From the NCBI RefSeq assembly GCF_003285015.1, contig NZ_QMFB01000035.1:1-64000 (forward strand): a stretch of DNA of 64,000 nucleotides, read 5' to 3'. A program made the translations under genes and the position numbers. Under the pieces are notes generated by a model. That model worked only from the letters and a program-made list of their open reading frames with translations, was not told the origin of the DNA and made no database searches. This DNA is from Paenibacillus contaminans. Its GTDB lineage: Bacteria; Bacillota; Bacilli; Paenibacillales; NBRC-103111. Shown in pieces: positions 35,579 to 45,099 of the stretch (position 1 is the first letter of the stretch; every line of letters starts with the position of its first letter).

Positions 35579-37102
35579 TTAGCCTTCGGAGGACTTGACT
35601 AATCTGGCATTTCCGATACAAATGCATGCGGCGAGGCCGATGCCCGCAAATACAAATACGGCAAGGAATACGGTGTTCAGCGAATGACTGAATACGTTTT
35701 GCAGTCCCGACATGATCTCTTGCGGCATGGTTGACCGGAGTTCGGAGTCGAGCAATGCCTGCGGGTCCGCAAATTGCGTCAGCCATTCCGCCGGAACGGC
35801 TGTTTGCCGGGAGCCCAGCTCATCCAATCCCGCCGCCATTTGCCGCGCCAGCAAGCTGCCAAGCACGCTAACGCCAATCGTTCCTCCCATAGAGCGGAAA
35901 AATTGGGATGAGGCTGTGGCGACGCCACGGCTTTTCCAATCGACCGCGCTTTGCGCTGCCGTACCGAGCGTCGGATAAACGGCGCCCATGCCCAATCCGG
36001 AAACGATCATGTACAACACGATTTGGAATTCAGGCGTATCTACGGTCATTCGGCTTAGCAAGAAAAAACCGACAGCCATCAGAATCAAACTTGGAACAAG
36101 AATCGTACGATAGGAATACTTGTTCATCCATTTTCCGCTGGCTGTGGAAGTAACTACCGTGGACAGCATAAGCGGCATCAAAATATAACCGGCAATCGAC
36201 GGACTTACGCCGATAACGCCTTGTACGTACAGCGGAATGTACGTAATTGCTCCGAACATGCCCGCACTGATAAAAAATCCGGCGATATTGCCGAAAGCAA
36301 TCGTTCGAATTTTGAACAAGCGCAGAGGAATGATCGGCTCCTTCGCCTTCGTCTCTATCCAAAGAAACAGTGCGAGAAGAACCGCTCCCGCACCGAACAA
36401 TCCGGCAATTCTCGCAGCCTTCCAGCCTTCGTCAGCAGCTATGCCCTGTTCGCCGCCCAAAACCAGCGCAAGCAGAACGGATACGATCGCACCGCTCAGC
36501 GTAATCGCGCCGAACCAGTCGATGGGTCGCTTCTCATTGGCTTTGCTCTCCTTTAATGCAGTGGCAATCATGATGAATACCGGTACGCCGATCGGTATAT
36601 TCAAATAGAAAATCCAGCTCCATTGCCAATACTCGACGATAACGCCTCCAAGCATCGGCCCGAGTATACTGGATAACGCAAATACGGCGCCGAACAAACC
36701 CATAAACTTCCCGCGGCGTTCGGGAGGGAGTATATCCCCGATAATCGTAAAAGCGACCGGCATCAAGGCACCGGCACCGAGTCCTTGTATTCCTCTGAAA
36801 ACGATCAGCTCCATCATAGTTGCCGCAAAGCCGCATAGTACGGAACCGGCTAAAAATAGGAACAGACCGATCAGGTAGACCGTTCGCCTGCCGAATAAAT
36901 CGGCCATTTTGCCGTATAGGGGCATCGTTGTCGTGGACGCCAACATATAAACGGTAAACACCCAGCTGTACAGCGAAAGACCATCCAACTCCCTGACGAT
37001 AGTCGGCATTGCAGTTGCTATAATCGTTTGATCCAATGACGAGAGGATTAGCCCTATTAACAATCCGTATATTACGAGCTTCGTTGACCGGTTTGTGACC
37101 AT
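35579..37102 (-). CDS. MFS drug exporter, DHA2 (EmrB/QacA) family
   Basis: Proton-driven multidrug exporter of 507 residues with 14 predicted membrane segments. Family signs are LDQTIIATAMPTIVRELDGL in segment 1 (motif D1), GKMADLFGRRTVYLIGL (motif A), RGIQGLGAGALMPVAF (motif B) and FALSSILGPMLGGVIV (motif C). AGGAG lies 8 nt before the ATG. It is a single gene flanked by terminators, without an adjacent TetR or MarR regulator, which is unusual for this family. The drug range cannot be predicted. Confidence 0.93.
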   Translation of the reverse strand: MVTNRSTKLVIYGLLIGLILSSLDQTIIATAMPTIVRELDGLSLYSWVFTVYMLASTTTMPLYGKMADLFGRRTVYLIGLFLFLAGSVLCGFAATMMELIVFRGIQGLGAGALMPVAFTIIGDILPPERRGKFMGLFGAVFALSSILGPMLGGVIVEYWQWSWIFYLNIPIGVPVFIMIATALKESKANEKRPIDWFGAITLSGAIVSVLLALVLGGEQGIAADEGWKAARIAGLFGAGAVLLALFLWIETKAKEPIIPLRLFKIRTIAFGNIAGFFISAGMFGAITYIPLYVQGVIGVSPSIAGYILMPLMLSTVVTSTASGKWMNKYSYRTILVPSLILMAVGFFLLSRMTVDTPEFQIVLYMIVSGLGMGAVYPTLGTAAQSAVDWKSRGVATASSQFFRSMGGTIGVSVLGSLLARQMAAGLDELGSRQTAVPAEWLTQFADPQALLDSELRSTMPQEIMSGLQNVFSHSLNTVFLAVFVFAGIGLAACICIGNARLVKSSEG

Positions 37103-37270
37103 TATTCACGCTCCTGCACGGTTTTCGAGTCGCCACCCCGCGGAAGCGGCATATCCAATATAAGAAAAATCCTCAAAAAAGAATAGACTTTTTCTTTACG
37201 TTAAGTTATTCTGATGATATGGTATGCCCCTAAGAATTTATGTAATTAATTTCCAATTACATTAATAATA

Positions 37271-37316
37271 AACCCCGGATTTCAAACACTTTACAGTGTG
37301 AAATCCGGGGTTTTCT
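37271..37316. terminator. Bidirectional terminator
   Basis: AACCCCGGATTTCA pairs with TGAAATCCGGGGTT, T-rich on both sides. It ends the ABC-2 operon (minus strand), about 10 nt after its stop. Confidence 0.85.
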
Positions 37317-37324
37317 TTTAGCTC

Positions 37325-38110
37325 CTACGACCCCGCTCCGCGGTAACGCCGCACGCCGAAATTCCAAACGGATAGCCCGAGCGCGCAAAATGCGATGCCG
37401 ACGACCGGCGTTAGCAGCGCCATCCCTCCCCAGTTCGCCCGATCGAGAAAATACGAAGCCGGGTAGAAACCGACGAAAGCGAACGGAAGGATCCACGTCA
37501 GCAGAACGGTCATCGTTTTGTTATACACGTTAACGGGGTACCTCCCGTAGTTCTGGATGTTCCAGATGAGCGGCAAAATGCCGGTCGGCGCATCGACGAA
37601 AAACGAGATCGACGTCAAGCCGATATACACGCCGCCGTAAATAAGCACGGAGCTTGCGACAAGCAGCACGAACACGAGCGGATCGTACCAGCTCAGGTCG
37701 ACGCCGAGATACGGCCAGGTGGCGCCCATAATGACAAGCCCCGCAACGGAGCCCATAAGCGATGCCGGATCCATATTTTCGAGCATCAGCTGTACGAGAT
37801 TATACGCCGGCCGGGTCAGGACGCGATCCATCTCGCCCTTGACCAAATACCGTTCCGCAAACCCCCACAGATTGAAGAAGCAGCCGAAAATACCGTACGG
37901 CACCATGAAGAACCCGTAAATGAACAACACCTGCGCCTGCGTCCAGCCGCCCAGCATATCGGTATGCAGGAAAACGACAAGAATAAAAAACAAGTTGACC
38001 CCTTGAAACAGCAAATCGGAGATGACTTCGACCCAAAAATCGGACCGGTAGGTCATCCGGGTTTTCATATAATTTTTCAAATAATCCATAAACAATGATG
38101 CATAAAACAT
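37325..38110 (-). CDS. ABC-2 family permease
   Basis: Membrane protein of 261 residues with six predicted segments, one half of an export channel. It matches the ABC-2 membrane subfamily by its N-terminus (YASLFMDYLKNYMKTRMTYRSDFW), the central GFFMVPYGIFGCFFNLWGFAERYLVKGEMD stretch (given here in part as AERYLVKGEMDRVLTRPAY) and the C-terminal RANWGGMALLTPVVG. AAGGGGG lies 9 nt before the ATG. It starts 4 nt after the stop of the second permease gene, so ATPase, permease, permease form one operon. The substrate is unknown. Confidence 0.88.
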   Translation of the reverse strand: MFYASLFMDYLKNYMKTRMTYRSDFWVEVISDLLFQGVNLFFILVVFLHTDMLGGWTQAQVLFIYGFFMVPYGIFGCFFNLWGFAERYLVKGEMDRVLTRPAYNLVQLMLENMDPASLMGSVAGLVIMGATWPYLGVDLSWYDPLVFVLLVASSVLIYGGVYIGLTSISFFVDAPTGILPLIWNIQNYGRYPVNVYNKTMTVLLTWILPFAFVGFYPASYFLDRANWGGMALLTPVVGIAFCALGLSVWNFGVRRYRGAGS

Positions 38111-38114
38111 CCGG

Positions 38115-38909
38115 TCAACCCCCTTGCACGAACAAGCGATGTCTCGCCTGCCGCCACATCAGCACGATCGGAACGAGCAGCACGAGGAACCAAATGACCT
38201 GAATTCCTATCACGCTGCCGACGCTCACGCCGCTTACCTTGCCCGAAAACACCGCACCCGGCAAATAGGAGATCGCTTGGAAGGGCAGCACCTTCAAAAT
38301 GCTCTCCGCCCATAACGGGAAAAAGCTGATCGGCACGATCAAGCCCGAAAACAGGTCGACCGCCACCCTCTTCATCCGCATCATGCCCTCCGCATTCTCC
38401 ATAAAAAACGCGCATAACCCGGTCAAAATGTTAATTTGCGAGTTGATCAAAAAGCTGAACAGCAGCATCACAAAAAACGTCAGCCAGACGTAAGGATCGG
38501 TCGGCAGCTTTACGGGAAACAGCAGCGAAGCGATAATCATCCCCGGCGTCGAAAAAAGCAGCAGCCGAAAAAGCCCTTCGCCCATGCCCTGCATCATTTT
38601 GACGACTAAATAGTTGTAGGGGCGGATAAACTGGATAGCAACGCTTCCGTCCTTGATTTCATTGGAAATCTCGCGATCGAGATTGTTGAAATAAAATGCG
38701 CGGGCCATCCAAGTTACGGCGACGTAGGTCGTCATTTGCGCCATATCCATTCCGGCGATCGCTTCGCTGCCCGAATAGATCGCTTTCCACAAAAAATACT
38801 GAGCGCCGATATTCGCTACATATATTAATATGCCGGTATAGTAATTGAGCCGATAAGCGAGCATCATGAGAAAACGAATGCGGATGAGATCGATATAAGC
38901 GCCGGTCAT
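38115..38909 (-). CDS. ABC-2 family permease
   Basis: Second membrane half, 264 residues and about six segments. It shares with its partner the sequence order RLNYYTGILIYVANIGAQYF, DREISNEIKDGSVAIQFIRP and PFQAISYLPGAVFSGKVSG. The start overlaps the stop of the ATPase gene by four bases (ATGA), so translation is coupled. Together with the ATPase it forms an exporter like those placed next to antibiotic-resistance or wall-related genes; nothing here identifies the cargo. Confidence 0.88.
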   Translation of the reverse strand: MTGAYIDLIRIRFLMMLAYRLNYYTGILIYVANIGAQYFLWKAIYSGSEAIAGMDMAQMTTYVAVTWMARAFYFNNLDREISNEIKDGSVAIQFIRPYNYLVVKMMQGMGEGLFRLLLFSTPGMIIASLLFPVKLPTDPYVWLTFFVMLLFSFLINSQINILTGLCAFFMENAEGMMRMKRVAVDLFSGLIVPISFFPLWAESILKVLPFQAISYLPGAVFSGKVSGVSVGSVIGIQVIWFLVLLVPIVLMWRQARHRLFVQGG

Positions 38910-40078
38910 GAAACTCCGCTCCCTTGCTTCTCGCGCTCCGCTTTGCCGTCGTCCGTTGCCTCGGGCGGCTCGCCTGCTGCAGCAGGCTGCTCTGTCAAAG
39001 CGCTCGGCGATGCGCCCTGCATAACGGCGGCAACTTCGCCTCCGGCGTTAGCCCCGGGGTTCAAAGCCGATAAATCCGCGACGGAGCCGGACTTATAAAT
39101 TTCACGGACGATGTCATCCGTATTCGTCTCGAGAATTTTCACGTCCGAGATCGGCGCGCTGGTGACGACACGACCGAGCACCTCGGAGATGCTGGCATGA
39201 TCGGAAGGCACCCAAACCTTGGCCGAAGCATCGCCGGTTTGCGTCCAAGCTACGGGCAGACCGGCAGTCAGCTCGGTAAGCCGCTCGGCCGTGAACGGCT
39301 CGCTGAACTGAAGCACGACCTCCTTGCCTTTGCCCCAGCGGTTTTTGAGATCGTCGAGGCTGCCGTCATAAATGATTTTGCCGTCGTCAAGCATAATGAC
39401 GCGGGAGCAAAGTGCTTCGATATCCTGCAGGTCGTGGGTCGTCAGCAAAATCGTCGTCCCGAAGCGTTCGTTCAAAGACTTAAGAAATTCCCTGATTTCC
39501 ATTTTCACGACGATATCGAGGCCGATCGTCGGCTCGTCCAGAAACAGGATGGACGGGTTATGCAGCAAGGAAGCGGCAAGCTCGCAGCGCATCCGCTGTC
39601 CGAGACTAAGCTTCCGCACCGGGCGGTTCAGCAGCTCCGCCAGCTGGAGCCGTTCGACGAGCTCGTCAAGCCGTTTGCGGTAATCCTCTGTGCCGACTCT
39701 GTATACTTTCCGCAGCAGCTGGAACGACTCGATGACGCCGATATCCCACCACAGCTGGCTTCGCTGACCGAAAACGACGCCGATCCCGCGCACGAACGAT
39801 TCCCGTTCTTTGTGCGGCACGAAGCCGTTAACGCGAAGCTCTCCGGAGGTCGGCACGAGAATGCCGGTGAGCATTTTGATCGTCGTCGATTTCCCTGCGC
39901 CGTTCTCGCCGATATAGCCGCATATTTCGCCCTGCGGAATCTGAAAGCTGATATCGTTAACCGCCGTCACTTCGCGGTATTCGCGGCGGAATAAATCTTG
40001 AAGCGCGCCTTTCAGCCCTTCGCGGTTTTTTTGAACCTTAAACTGCTTGCGCAGCTTATGAACGTCTATAGCAAGCAT
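38906..40078 (-). CDS. ABC exporter ATPase
   Basis: ATPase subunit of 390 residues that powers the two ABC-2 permeases. Walker A is GENGAGKST at residues 57-65, the signature is KLSLGQRMRCELAASLL, Walker B is SILFLDEPTIGLD and the H-loop is LLTTHDLQDIEAL. The N-terminus (LRKQFKVQKNREGLKGAL) is typical of this long NatA-like branch. A poorly conserved Ala/Gly/Pro/Glu-rich tail of about 60 residues follows the domain. ATG at 40078 is preferred, with AGGAG upstream; the frame extends to 40099. It is first in its operon. Confidence 0.92.
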   Translation of the reverse strand: MLAIDVHKLRKQFKVQKNREGLKGALQDLFRREYREVTAVNDISFQIPQGEICGYIGENGAGKSTTIKMLTGILVPTSGELRVNGFVPHKERESFVRGIGVVFGQRSQLWWDIGVIESFQLLRKVYRVGTEDYRKRLDELVERLQLAELLNRPVRKLSLGQRMRCELAASLLHNPSILFLDEPTIGLDIVVKMEIREFLKSLNERFGTTILLTTHDLQDIEALCSRVIMLDDGKIIYDGSLDDLKNRWGKGKEVVLQFSEPFTAERLTELTAGLPVAWTQTGDASAKVWVPSDHASISEVLGRVVTSAPISDVKILETNTDDIVREIYKSGSVADLSALNPGANAGGEVAAVMQGASPSALTEQPAAAGEPPEATDDGKAEREKQGSGVS

Positions 40079-40492
40079 GGTCTGTCTTTCTCCTTTCATG
40101 TCTAAGCAGCAGCACTGCGGCGGGCATTCCGTTCGTTCCTAACGAGACCCGTCCGACAAAACATGCAACTTTTCGGCAATTCTCTGCGTCTGTTTTGGTT
40201 AAGAAGCGGCTTTTTACGTTCCTCATCGTTCGACAAAAACTTGCCCGAGGTATGAATTCCCATCTATAATGGAAGCAGCGGCTACGGGAAATGTCAACGT
40301 TTGGCGAATGACGGCAGAATGAATGCACTCATTTTACGCACATTAATGAGGTGCTGCATTTCCTTATGATACATCATGCCTTCCTTAATCGAAAGACGGG
40401 CATTAGGATGTACCCAACATCTCCCTAGAATGAATCATTCGGGAGCTCCGAGAACATCAAATTCGAGATGACGAAAGGAGAGGCGGCGCCAC
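40079..40492. other. Divergent intergenic region, little found
   Basis: 414 bp between the ABC exporter operon and the LCP gene. No frame, hairpin or strong promoter is convincing. TTGACA occurs on the minus strand near 40295 but lacks a -10 at the right distance. Confidence 0.4.
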
Positions 40493-41593
40493 TTGCGAAT
40501 ATTTAAATGGACGATGCTGACACTGATGGTTATTCTGCTTGGCACGGCGGGTTATTACGGGTATTCCGTTTATTCCTTTGCCAACAGCATTCATAAGGAC
40601 CCGGGCGAATCCAACATTCAATCGGTTAAACCGCAAACCGTATCGAATAAAACTCCAACTGAAACATATACGCCTCCGGTATGGGAGGGCAAATCCCGTG
40701 TAAACGTCCTTCTGCTTGGCGGCGATTCGCGCGGACTGAAGGATGGCGAGGTACCGAGATCCGATACACTCATGGTCGCTTCCATCGATCCGGTTACGAA
40801 GAAGGCTCACTTGATTTCCATCCTTCGGGACACTTATGTTAAAATTCCCGGACACGGCGAAGACCGAATCAATTCCGCTCTGGCGATAGACGGCCCTGCT
40901 CTAGCTATGCGTACGGTCGGCGATTTGCTCGGCATTCCTATTCAATATTATGTTTATACCGATTTCAAAGGATTCATCGCACTCATTGATGCCGTAGGCG
41001 GCATCGACATCGACGTCGAGAAAAACATGAAATATTCCGACAGCGCGGACGATCATGTATATGATATCAACTTGAAAAAGGGCATGCAGCACATGGACGG
41101 TAAAACGGCGCTTCAATACGTACGTTTCCGGCATGACGCGCTTTCCGATTTCGCCAGAACGGAGCGTCAGCGCAAGTTCATGACCGCGCTCGCGGAGAAG
41201 CTGCAAACGACATCGTCGCTGCTCAAGCTTCCGCGCATTTTGCAAAGCATCGACCCTTACATCGAAACGAACTTGTCCGTTATGGACATGGTGAAGCTCG
41301 GTTCGCTCGGTTTTGAAGCCAAAGCCAGCGGGATCGAAGGAATGCAGGTGCCTCCGGCGGAGCTTCTTGAAGAGAAGCAGGTGCGCGGCGCAGAAGTGAT
41401 CGGCGTCAATCCGTCGAAGCTGCAGACCTATATTCAGAAAAAATTTAAAGGCGAAGATACGACCCAGCCGCCAGGCAAAGTCAGCGCAGCCGAGAAAACC
41501 GGCGGCACGACGACAAGCACAGGCAGCAAAAGCGGCGCCTCCGCCCCCGGCTCGACGACCAAGCCGCCGAGCACGCTCAACAAAAGCGAATAG
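40493..41593 (+). CDS. LCP family wall-polymer transferase (LytR-CpsA-Psr)
   Basis: Membrane-anchored phosphotransferase of 366 residues that attaches teichoic acid or another anionic polymer to peptidoglycan outside the cell. One membrane segment is near residues 8-26. The LCP domain shows VLLLGGDSRGLKDGEVPRSD, ISILRDTYVKIPGHGEDRIN, AVGGIDIDVEKNM and ALQYVRFRHDALSDFARTER, which include the conserved Arg and Asp residues that bind pyrophosphate lipid. The C-terminal 45 residues are Thr/Ser/Gly/Pro-rich. TTG at 40493 has AAAGGAG 12 nt upstream; ATG at 40514 is the alternative. The next genes are an ECF sigma/anti-sigma pair, which in Bacilli often responds to wall stress. Confidence 0.93.
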   Translation: MRIFKWTMLTLMVILLGTAGYYGYSVYSFANSIHKDPGESNIQSVKPQTVSNKTPTETYTPPVWEGKSRVNVLLLGGDSRGLKDGEVPRSDTLMVASIDPVTKKAHLISILRDTYVKIPGHGEDRINSALAIDGPALAMRTVGDLLGIPIQYYVYTDFKGFIALIDAVGGIDIDVEKNMKYSDSADDHVYDINLKKGMQHMDGKTALQYVRFRHDALSDFARTERQRKFMTALAEKLQTTSSLLKLPRILQSIDPYIETNLSVMDMVKLGSLGFEAKASGIEGMQVPPAELLEEKQVRGAEVIGVNPSKLQTYIQKKFKGEDTTQPPGKVSAAEKTGGTTTSTGSKSGASAPGSTTKPPSTLNKSE

Positions 41594-41604
41594 CTCGACG
41601 AAGC

Positions 41605-41641
41605 AAGCCTCCAGATCCGCATACGGACTGGGGGCTTTTTT
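41605..41641 (+). terminator. Rho-independent terminator of the LCP gene
   Basis: AAGCCTCCAGATCCG pairs with CGGACTGGGGGCTT (small bulges), then six T. Confidence 0.85.
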
Positions 41642-41718
41642 GGCTATGCAAAAAAAATTTGAATCGTCCTTGTAACGAAATGGCTTATAGCCGCACTTAT
41701 ATAGCGGGAGGTGAAGAA

Positions 41719-42216
41719 ATGGAGAGCATTGAGCATCTTTACGAAGCGTATGCTCAAACCGTGTACAAATACTTGTTCAGCATAACGCAAAATGCCGAAT
41801 TGTCCGAAGAGCTTACACAAGAAACGTTCTACCAGGCTATGAGAACCATTCGTCATTTTCGAGGGGAATGCAAAATCTCCGTTTGGTTATGTCAAATCGC
41901 CAAGCGGGCTTGGTATAAAGAAATGAGCAAAAATAAAAAGCTGCAGACCCGCTCGACGGAGCAACCGGGTTTCCCGCTATATGCTCGCGAAAACATTGAA
42001 AACGACGTTTTGCAAAATGAAGAAAAGCTTGCCATGTTTCGCCTGCTGCATAGCTTGGACGAAAAAACAAAAGAAGTCATGTATCTGCGGCTCTCCGGCG
42101 AGCTGAGCTTTTCCGAAATTGGAGAAATCGTAGGCCAAAGCGAAACATGGGCTCGGGTGACCTTTTACCGCGGCAAGCAAAAAATGATAAAAGAGAGGGA
42201 TCGCAATGGGAAATAA
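41719..42216 (+). CDS. ECF sigma factor
   Basis: RNA polymerase sigma factor of 165 residues of the extracytoplasmic-function class. Region 2 is at about residues 5-70 (YKYLFSITQNAELSEELTQE and WLCQIAKRAWYKEMSKNK), and region 4 at about 100-155 (LRLSGELSFSEIGEIVGQSE). ATG at 41719 is preferred because GGGAGGTG lies 5 nt upstream; the frame extends to 41659. A possible ECF -35 motif, TGTAAC at 41671-41676, suggests autoregulation, but no clear -10 was seen. It overlaps its anti-sigma gene by 11 bases. Confidence 0.9.
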   Translation: MESIEHLYEAYAQTVYKYLFSITQNAELSEELTQETFYQAMRTIRHFRGECKISVWLCQIAKRAWYKEMSKNKKLQTRSTEQPGFPLYARENIENDVLQNEEKLAMFRLLHSLDEKTKEVMYLRLSGELSFSEIGEIVGQSETWARVTFYRGKQKMIKERDRNGK

Positions 42217-42862
42217 ATTGGACTGCAGGATCGTGCAAGATCTTTTGCCTAATTATATTGAAGGTTTGACAAGCGAAGTGACGAACAAAACGCTCGAAGA
42301 ACATCTTTCTTCCTGTGCCGAGTGTAAAGCGGTATTGCACAACATGACGAACGAGATGAAAGAAATGAACAGGGCCCCGCAAAAGCAGATCAATTTCCTC
42401 AAAAAAATTAAACGCCGGCAATGGATCATCGCTGCATGCAGCGTGGTTGTTGCCGTAACGCTTTTTGCATCCGTGTTTTATTTCATTAGCCAAAGACAAT
42501 TTGCCATTCCCAGCAGCGAAGTAAAAATCAGCGAAGTGTATCAAATGAAAGACGGCTCCGTTCATTACCGTATAGATGCCAATGTGACGGGTTATTTGAG
42601 CAACGTTTTCTTGCGCAACGACGGAGATTCGGAGGTAATCCGGGTTTATGAGCACAGGAGACTGTTTTCCGATCAAGACCGGAATAAGGTTTCGATACCG
42701 GAAAGGTGGGTGCCGCTGAAAGACAAAGAAATAACGTCGATTATTTATGAGGGGAATGGAAAAAAAGATCGGGTCATCATCTGGGAGAAGGGAATGGTTC
42801 TTCCGAAAGCCGATGCCGAGCAAGAGGCGGAATACGAACGAAGCTCCGGCAAGCAGCGCTAG
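42206..42862 (+). CDS. Membrane anti-sigma factor with zinc-finger (ZAS) domain
   Basis: Anti-sigma protein of 218 residues that holds the ECF sigma factor at the membrane until a signal arrives. The N-terminal ZAS zinc site is Cys7, His33, Cys37 and Cys40 (HLSSCAEC, the H-x3-C-x2-C pattern). One membrane segment is near residues 70-93 (WIIAACSVVVAVTLFASVF). The outer domain of about 120 residues has no known motif. It starts inside the sigma gene, with GAGAGGG 6 nt before the ATG, so the proteins are produced together. Confidence 0.88.
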   Translation: MGNKLDCRIVQDLLPNYIEGLTSEVTNKTLEEHLSSCAECKAVLHNMTNEMKEMNRAPQKQINFLKKIKRRQWIIAACSVVVAVTLFASVFYFISQRQFAIPSSEVKISEVYQMKDGSVHYRIDANVTGYLSNVFLRNDGDSEVIRVYEHRRLFSDQDRNKVSIPERWVPLKDKEITSIIYEGNGKKDRVIIWEKGMVLPKADAEQEAEYERSSGKQR

Positions 42863-43207
42863 TTTTTGGTTACAATACAATCCTGTAGCCGATAGACGAT
42901 TGATCGTTTCTCAGCTCCCCCCTATTTAGGCGGCTGATTGTTGCGGGGGAGCACCTTCTCATGTTCATTATTGATCATGAATTTGAAATGCATAAATAAT
43001 CACTTCATTTTATATGTGGTAAAATAATGAGCAGATGCAATATGGCTATGGTGCGATTGAATCGTATGCGCGGTTTGTTCGAACGCGTTCCTTGCCGGTC
43101 GCGACTTCTGCGCATGCCGTTCTGCCAATAGCGCTTCTTTGCCGCGCGCTGTGGCGCAACCGTTTTGCCGTATCTGCCCACAAAACCTGCATAGAGGAGA
43201 AATTTCC
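42863..43207 (+). other. Intergenic region with terminator-like hairpin
   Basis: GCTCCCCC (42914) and GGGGGAGC (ending 42952) pair around a 23-nt loop but lack a T-run. Nothing else is seen before the hemL ribosome site; no frame in it resembles a gene. Confidence 0.45.
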
Positions 43208-44527
43208 ATGAACCGGACTCGTTCCGAGCAATTGTACAAACAAGCTCTTACTCATATCGTCGGCGGGGTGAACAGCCCTTCCCGTTCGTTCAAGGCTGTC
43301 GGCGGCGGCGCGCCTGTATTCATGAAGCGCGGGCAAGGCGCCTACTTCTGGGATGAAGACGACAACCGGTACATCGACTACTTGGCGGCTTACGGACCGA
43401 TCATTTTGGGCCATGCGCATCCGCATGTAACCGAGGCGATATGCCGCGCCGCTTTAAACGGAACGCTGTACGGAACGCCCACCGAGCTTGAAATCGAATT
43501 TGCGCGTTTGATTAAAGAGGCCGTCCCTTCGCTGGACAAGGTTCGCTTCGTCAACTCCGGTACGGAGGCGGTCATGACGACGATCCGCGTAGCCCGGGCT
43601 TATACCGGCCGCAGCAAAATCATCAAGTTCGCGGGCTGTTATCACGGCCATTCCGATCTCGTGCTTGTCGCTGCCGGCTCCGGCCCGTCTACGCTTGGCA
43701 TTCCGGATAGCGCAGGCATCCCGACGACGATCGCGCACGAGGTCATCACCGTGCCGTTTAACGATATCGAAGCGCTTAAAGCGGCTCTTGAACGTTGGGG
43801 ACATGAAACGGCGGCCGTCATGGTCGAGCCGATCGTCGGAAACTTCGGCATGGTGATGCCGAAGCACGGCTATCTCGAGGAGCTCTGCCGCTTAACCCGC
43901 GAATACGGCGCGCTGGTTATTTACGACGAGGTCATCACCGCATTCCGCTTTCATTACGGCGCTGCTCAAACATTTGCAGGACTGCCGCTTTCCGGCAGCC
44001 TGCTGGATGTCGAGCCGGATCTGACGGCGCTCGGCAAAATTATCGGCGGCGGTCTGCCGATCGGCGCCTATGGGGGCCGCAAAGAAGTGATGGAGCAGGT
44101 CGCCCCGCTCGGCCCGGCTTATCAAGCCGGAACGATGGCCGGCAATCCGGCCTCCATCAGCGCAGGCATAGCCTGCCTGCAGGCGCTTGCGGAGCCGGGC
44201 ACGTATGCCAAGCTCGACAAGCTGGCAGCGAGCCTAGCATCCGGCATCGGCGAAGCTGCGGCCAGGCATGGCGTACCGCTTACGATCAATCGTATCGGCG
44301 GCGCCTTCTCCACTCATTTTTGCGATCATCCGGTGACCAACTATGAAGAAGCGCAAGACACGGACGGCGAGCAATTCGCGGCTTTCTTCCGCCTCATGCT
44401 GGAACAAGGCATCTGCCTCGCCCCATCCAAGTACGAAGCATGGTTCCTGACCATCGCCCATACCGAGCAAGATATCGAGAAAACCGTTCAAGCAGCGGAG
44501 CTTGCTTTCCGGCAAATGAAAGCTTAG
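43208..44527 (+). CDS. hemL: Glutamate-1-semialdehyde 2,1-aminomutase
   Basis: Cytoplasmic PLP enzyme of 439 residues that converts glutamate-1-semialdehyde to 5-aminolevulinate, the first committed tetrapyrrole precursor. The N-terminus (QALTHIVGGVNSPSRSFKAV), the substrate site (VNSGTEAVMTTIRVARAYTG), the Asp that contacts the PLP ring (VIYDEVITAFR) and the PLP-binding Lys277 (LTALGKIIGGGLPIGAYGGR) are intact. GAGGAG lies 8 nt before the ATG at 43208; the frame is open to 43139 but without a site. Other hem genes are absent, so it may be a second copy (as in Bacilli with HemL and GsaB); this cannot be decided here. Confidence 0.95.
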   Translation: MNRTRSEQLYKQALTHIVGGVNSPSRSFKAVGGGAPVFMKRGQGAYFWDEDDNRYIDYLAAYGPIILGHAHPHVTEAICRAALNGTLYGTPTELEIEFARLIKEAVPSLDKVRFVNSGTEAVMTTIRVARAYTGRSKIIKFAGCYHGHSDLVLVAAGSGPSTLGIPDSAGIPTTIAHEVITVPFNDIEALKAALERWGHETAAVMVEPIVGNFGMVMPKHGYLEELCRLTREYGALVIYDEVITAFRFHYGAAQTFAGLPLSGSLLDVEPDLTALGKIIGGGLPIGAYGGRKEVMEQVAPLGPAYQAGTMAGNPASISAGIACLQALAEPGTYAKLDKLAASLASGIGEAAARHGVPLTINRIGGAFSTHFCDHPVTNYEEAQDTDGEQFAAFFRLMLEQGICLAPSKYEAWFLTIAHTEQDIEKTVQAAELAFRQMKA

Positions 44528-44607
44528 CGCTTCGAACCATCCGCCGATAAATCGTATTTATCTGCTATGCGGAATGGCCTGGCTTGAAGCGTCCCATTTA
44601 CCTCAAA

Positions 44608-44646
44608 CCAGCCTCGGAAGCCTCACATGTTCCGAGGCTGGATTTT
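44608..44646 (+). terminator. Rho-independent terminator of hemL
   Basis: CCAGCCTCGGAA pairs with TTCCGAGGCTGG around 10 nt, followed by ATTTTA. Confidence 0.85.
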
Positions 44647-44792
44647 ATGGTAGACGCTCAAATTGAATACATCGTCACCACGCAACAATCCCACCTGCTT
44701 GGTATATCAAAAAGAAATGTAATGGTTAGTAACGTTTCAACTCTTAAACCGCAGATTGACAAAGGGTAAACTCGCAAAATCATCATGCGAAA

Positions 44793-44895
44793 TGGAAAAC
44801 CTACAGTTACTTTTCGAAAATATCCTTGTTTTGTAGATCTTCATGGAAAACCTACAGCTACTATCATTGAAATTCCCCAAATATACGGAAATACC
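44793..44895. repeat. Degenerate 51-bp repeat, two units
   Basis: TGGAAAACCTACAG occurs at 44793 and 44844, exactly 51 bp apart, followed by (T/C)TACT... and an A-rich half. The sequence around is AT-rich and without frames. A fragment of the opposite sense (TTAGCTGTATGATTTCCC) lies near 44950. Confidence 0.55.
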
Positions 44896-45099
44896 CAAAA
44901 TTACATGGAGCTTTTCCAGCTAAATGCCTTTTTCTCGCCTTTTAGCCGAAATTAGCTGTATGATTTCCCGTTAGCCTGAAAAACAATACTATGCCCCAAA
45001 GCATATTCTACATCATAGGCATTTTCTCGCTTAGGGAATGCCTCGAAGCAGAAATGTCTTCATTGAAGGAAAGGATTTGAAGGTAAGAAATGTTCCAAT

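Noticed and set aside
44584..44769. 61-residue frame after hemL
   Set aside because: It runs through the terminator hairpin of hemL and has no ribosome site.
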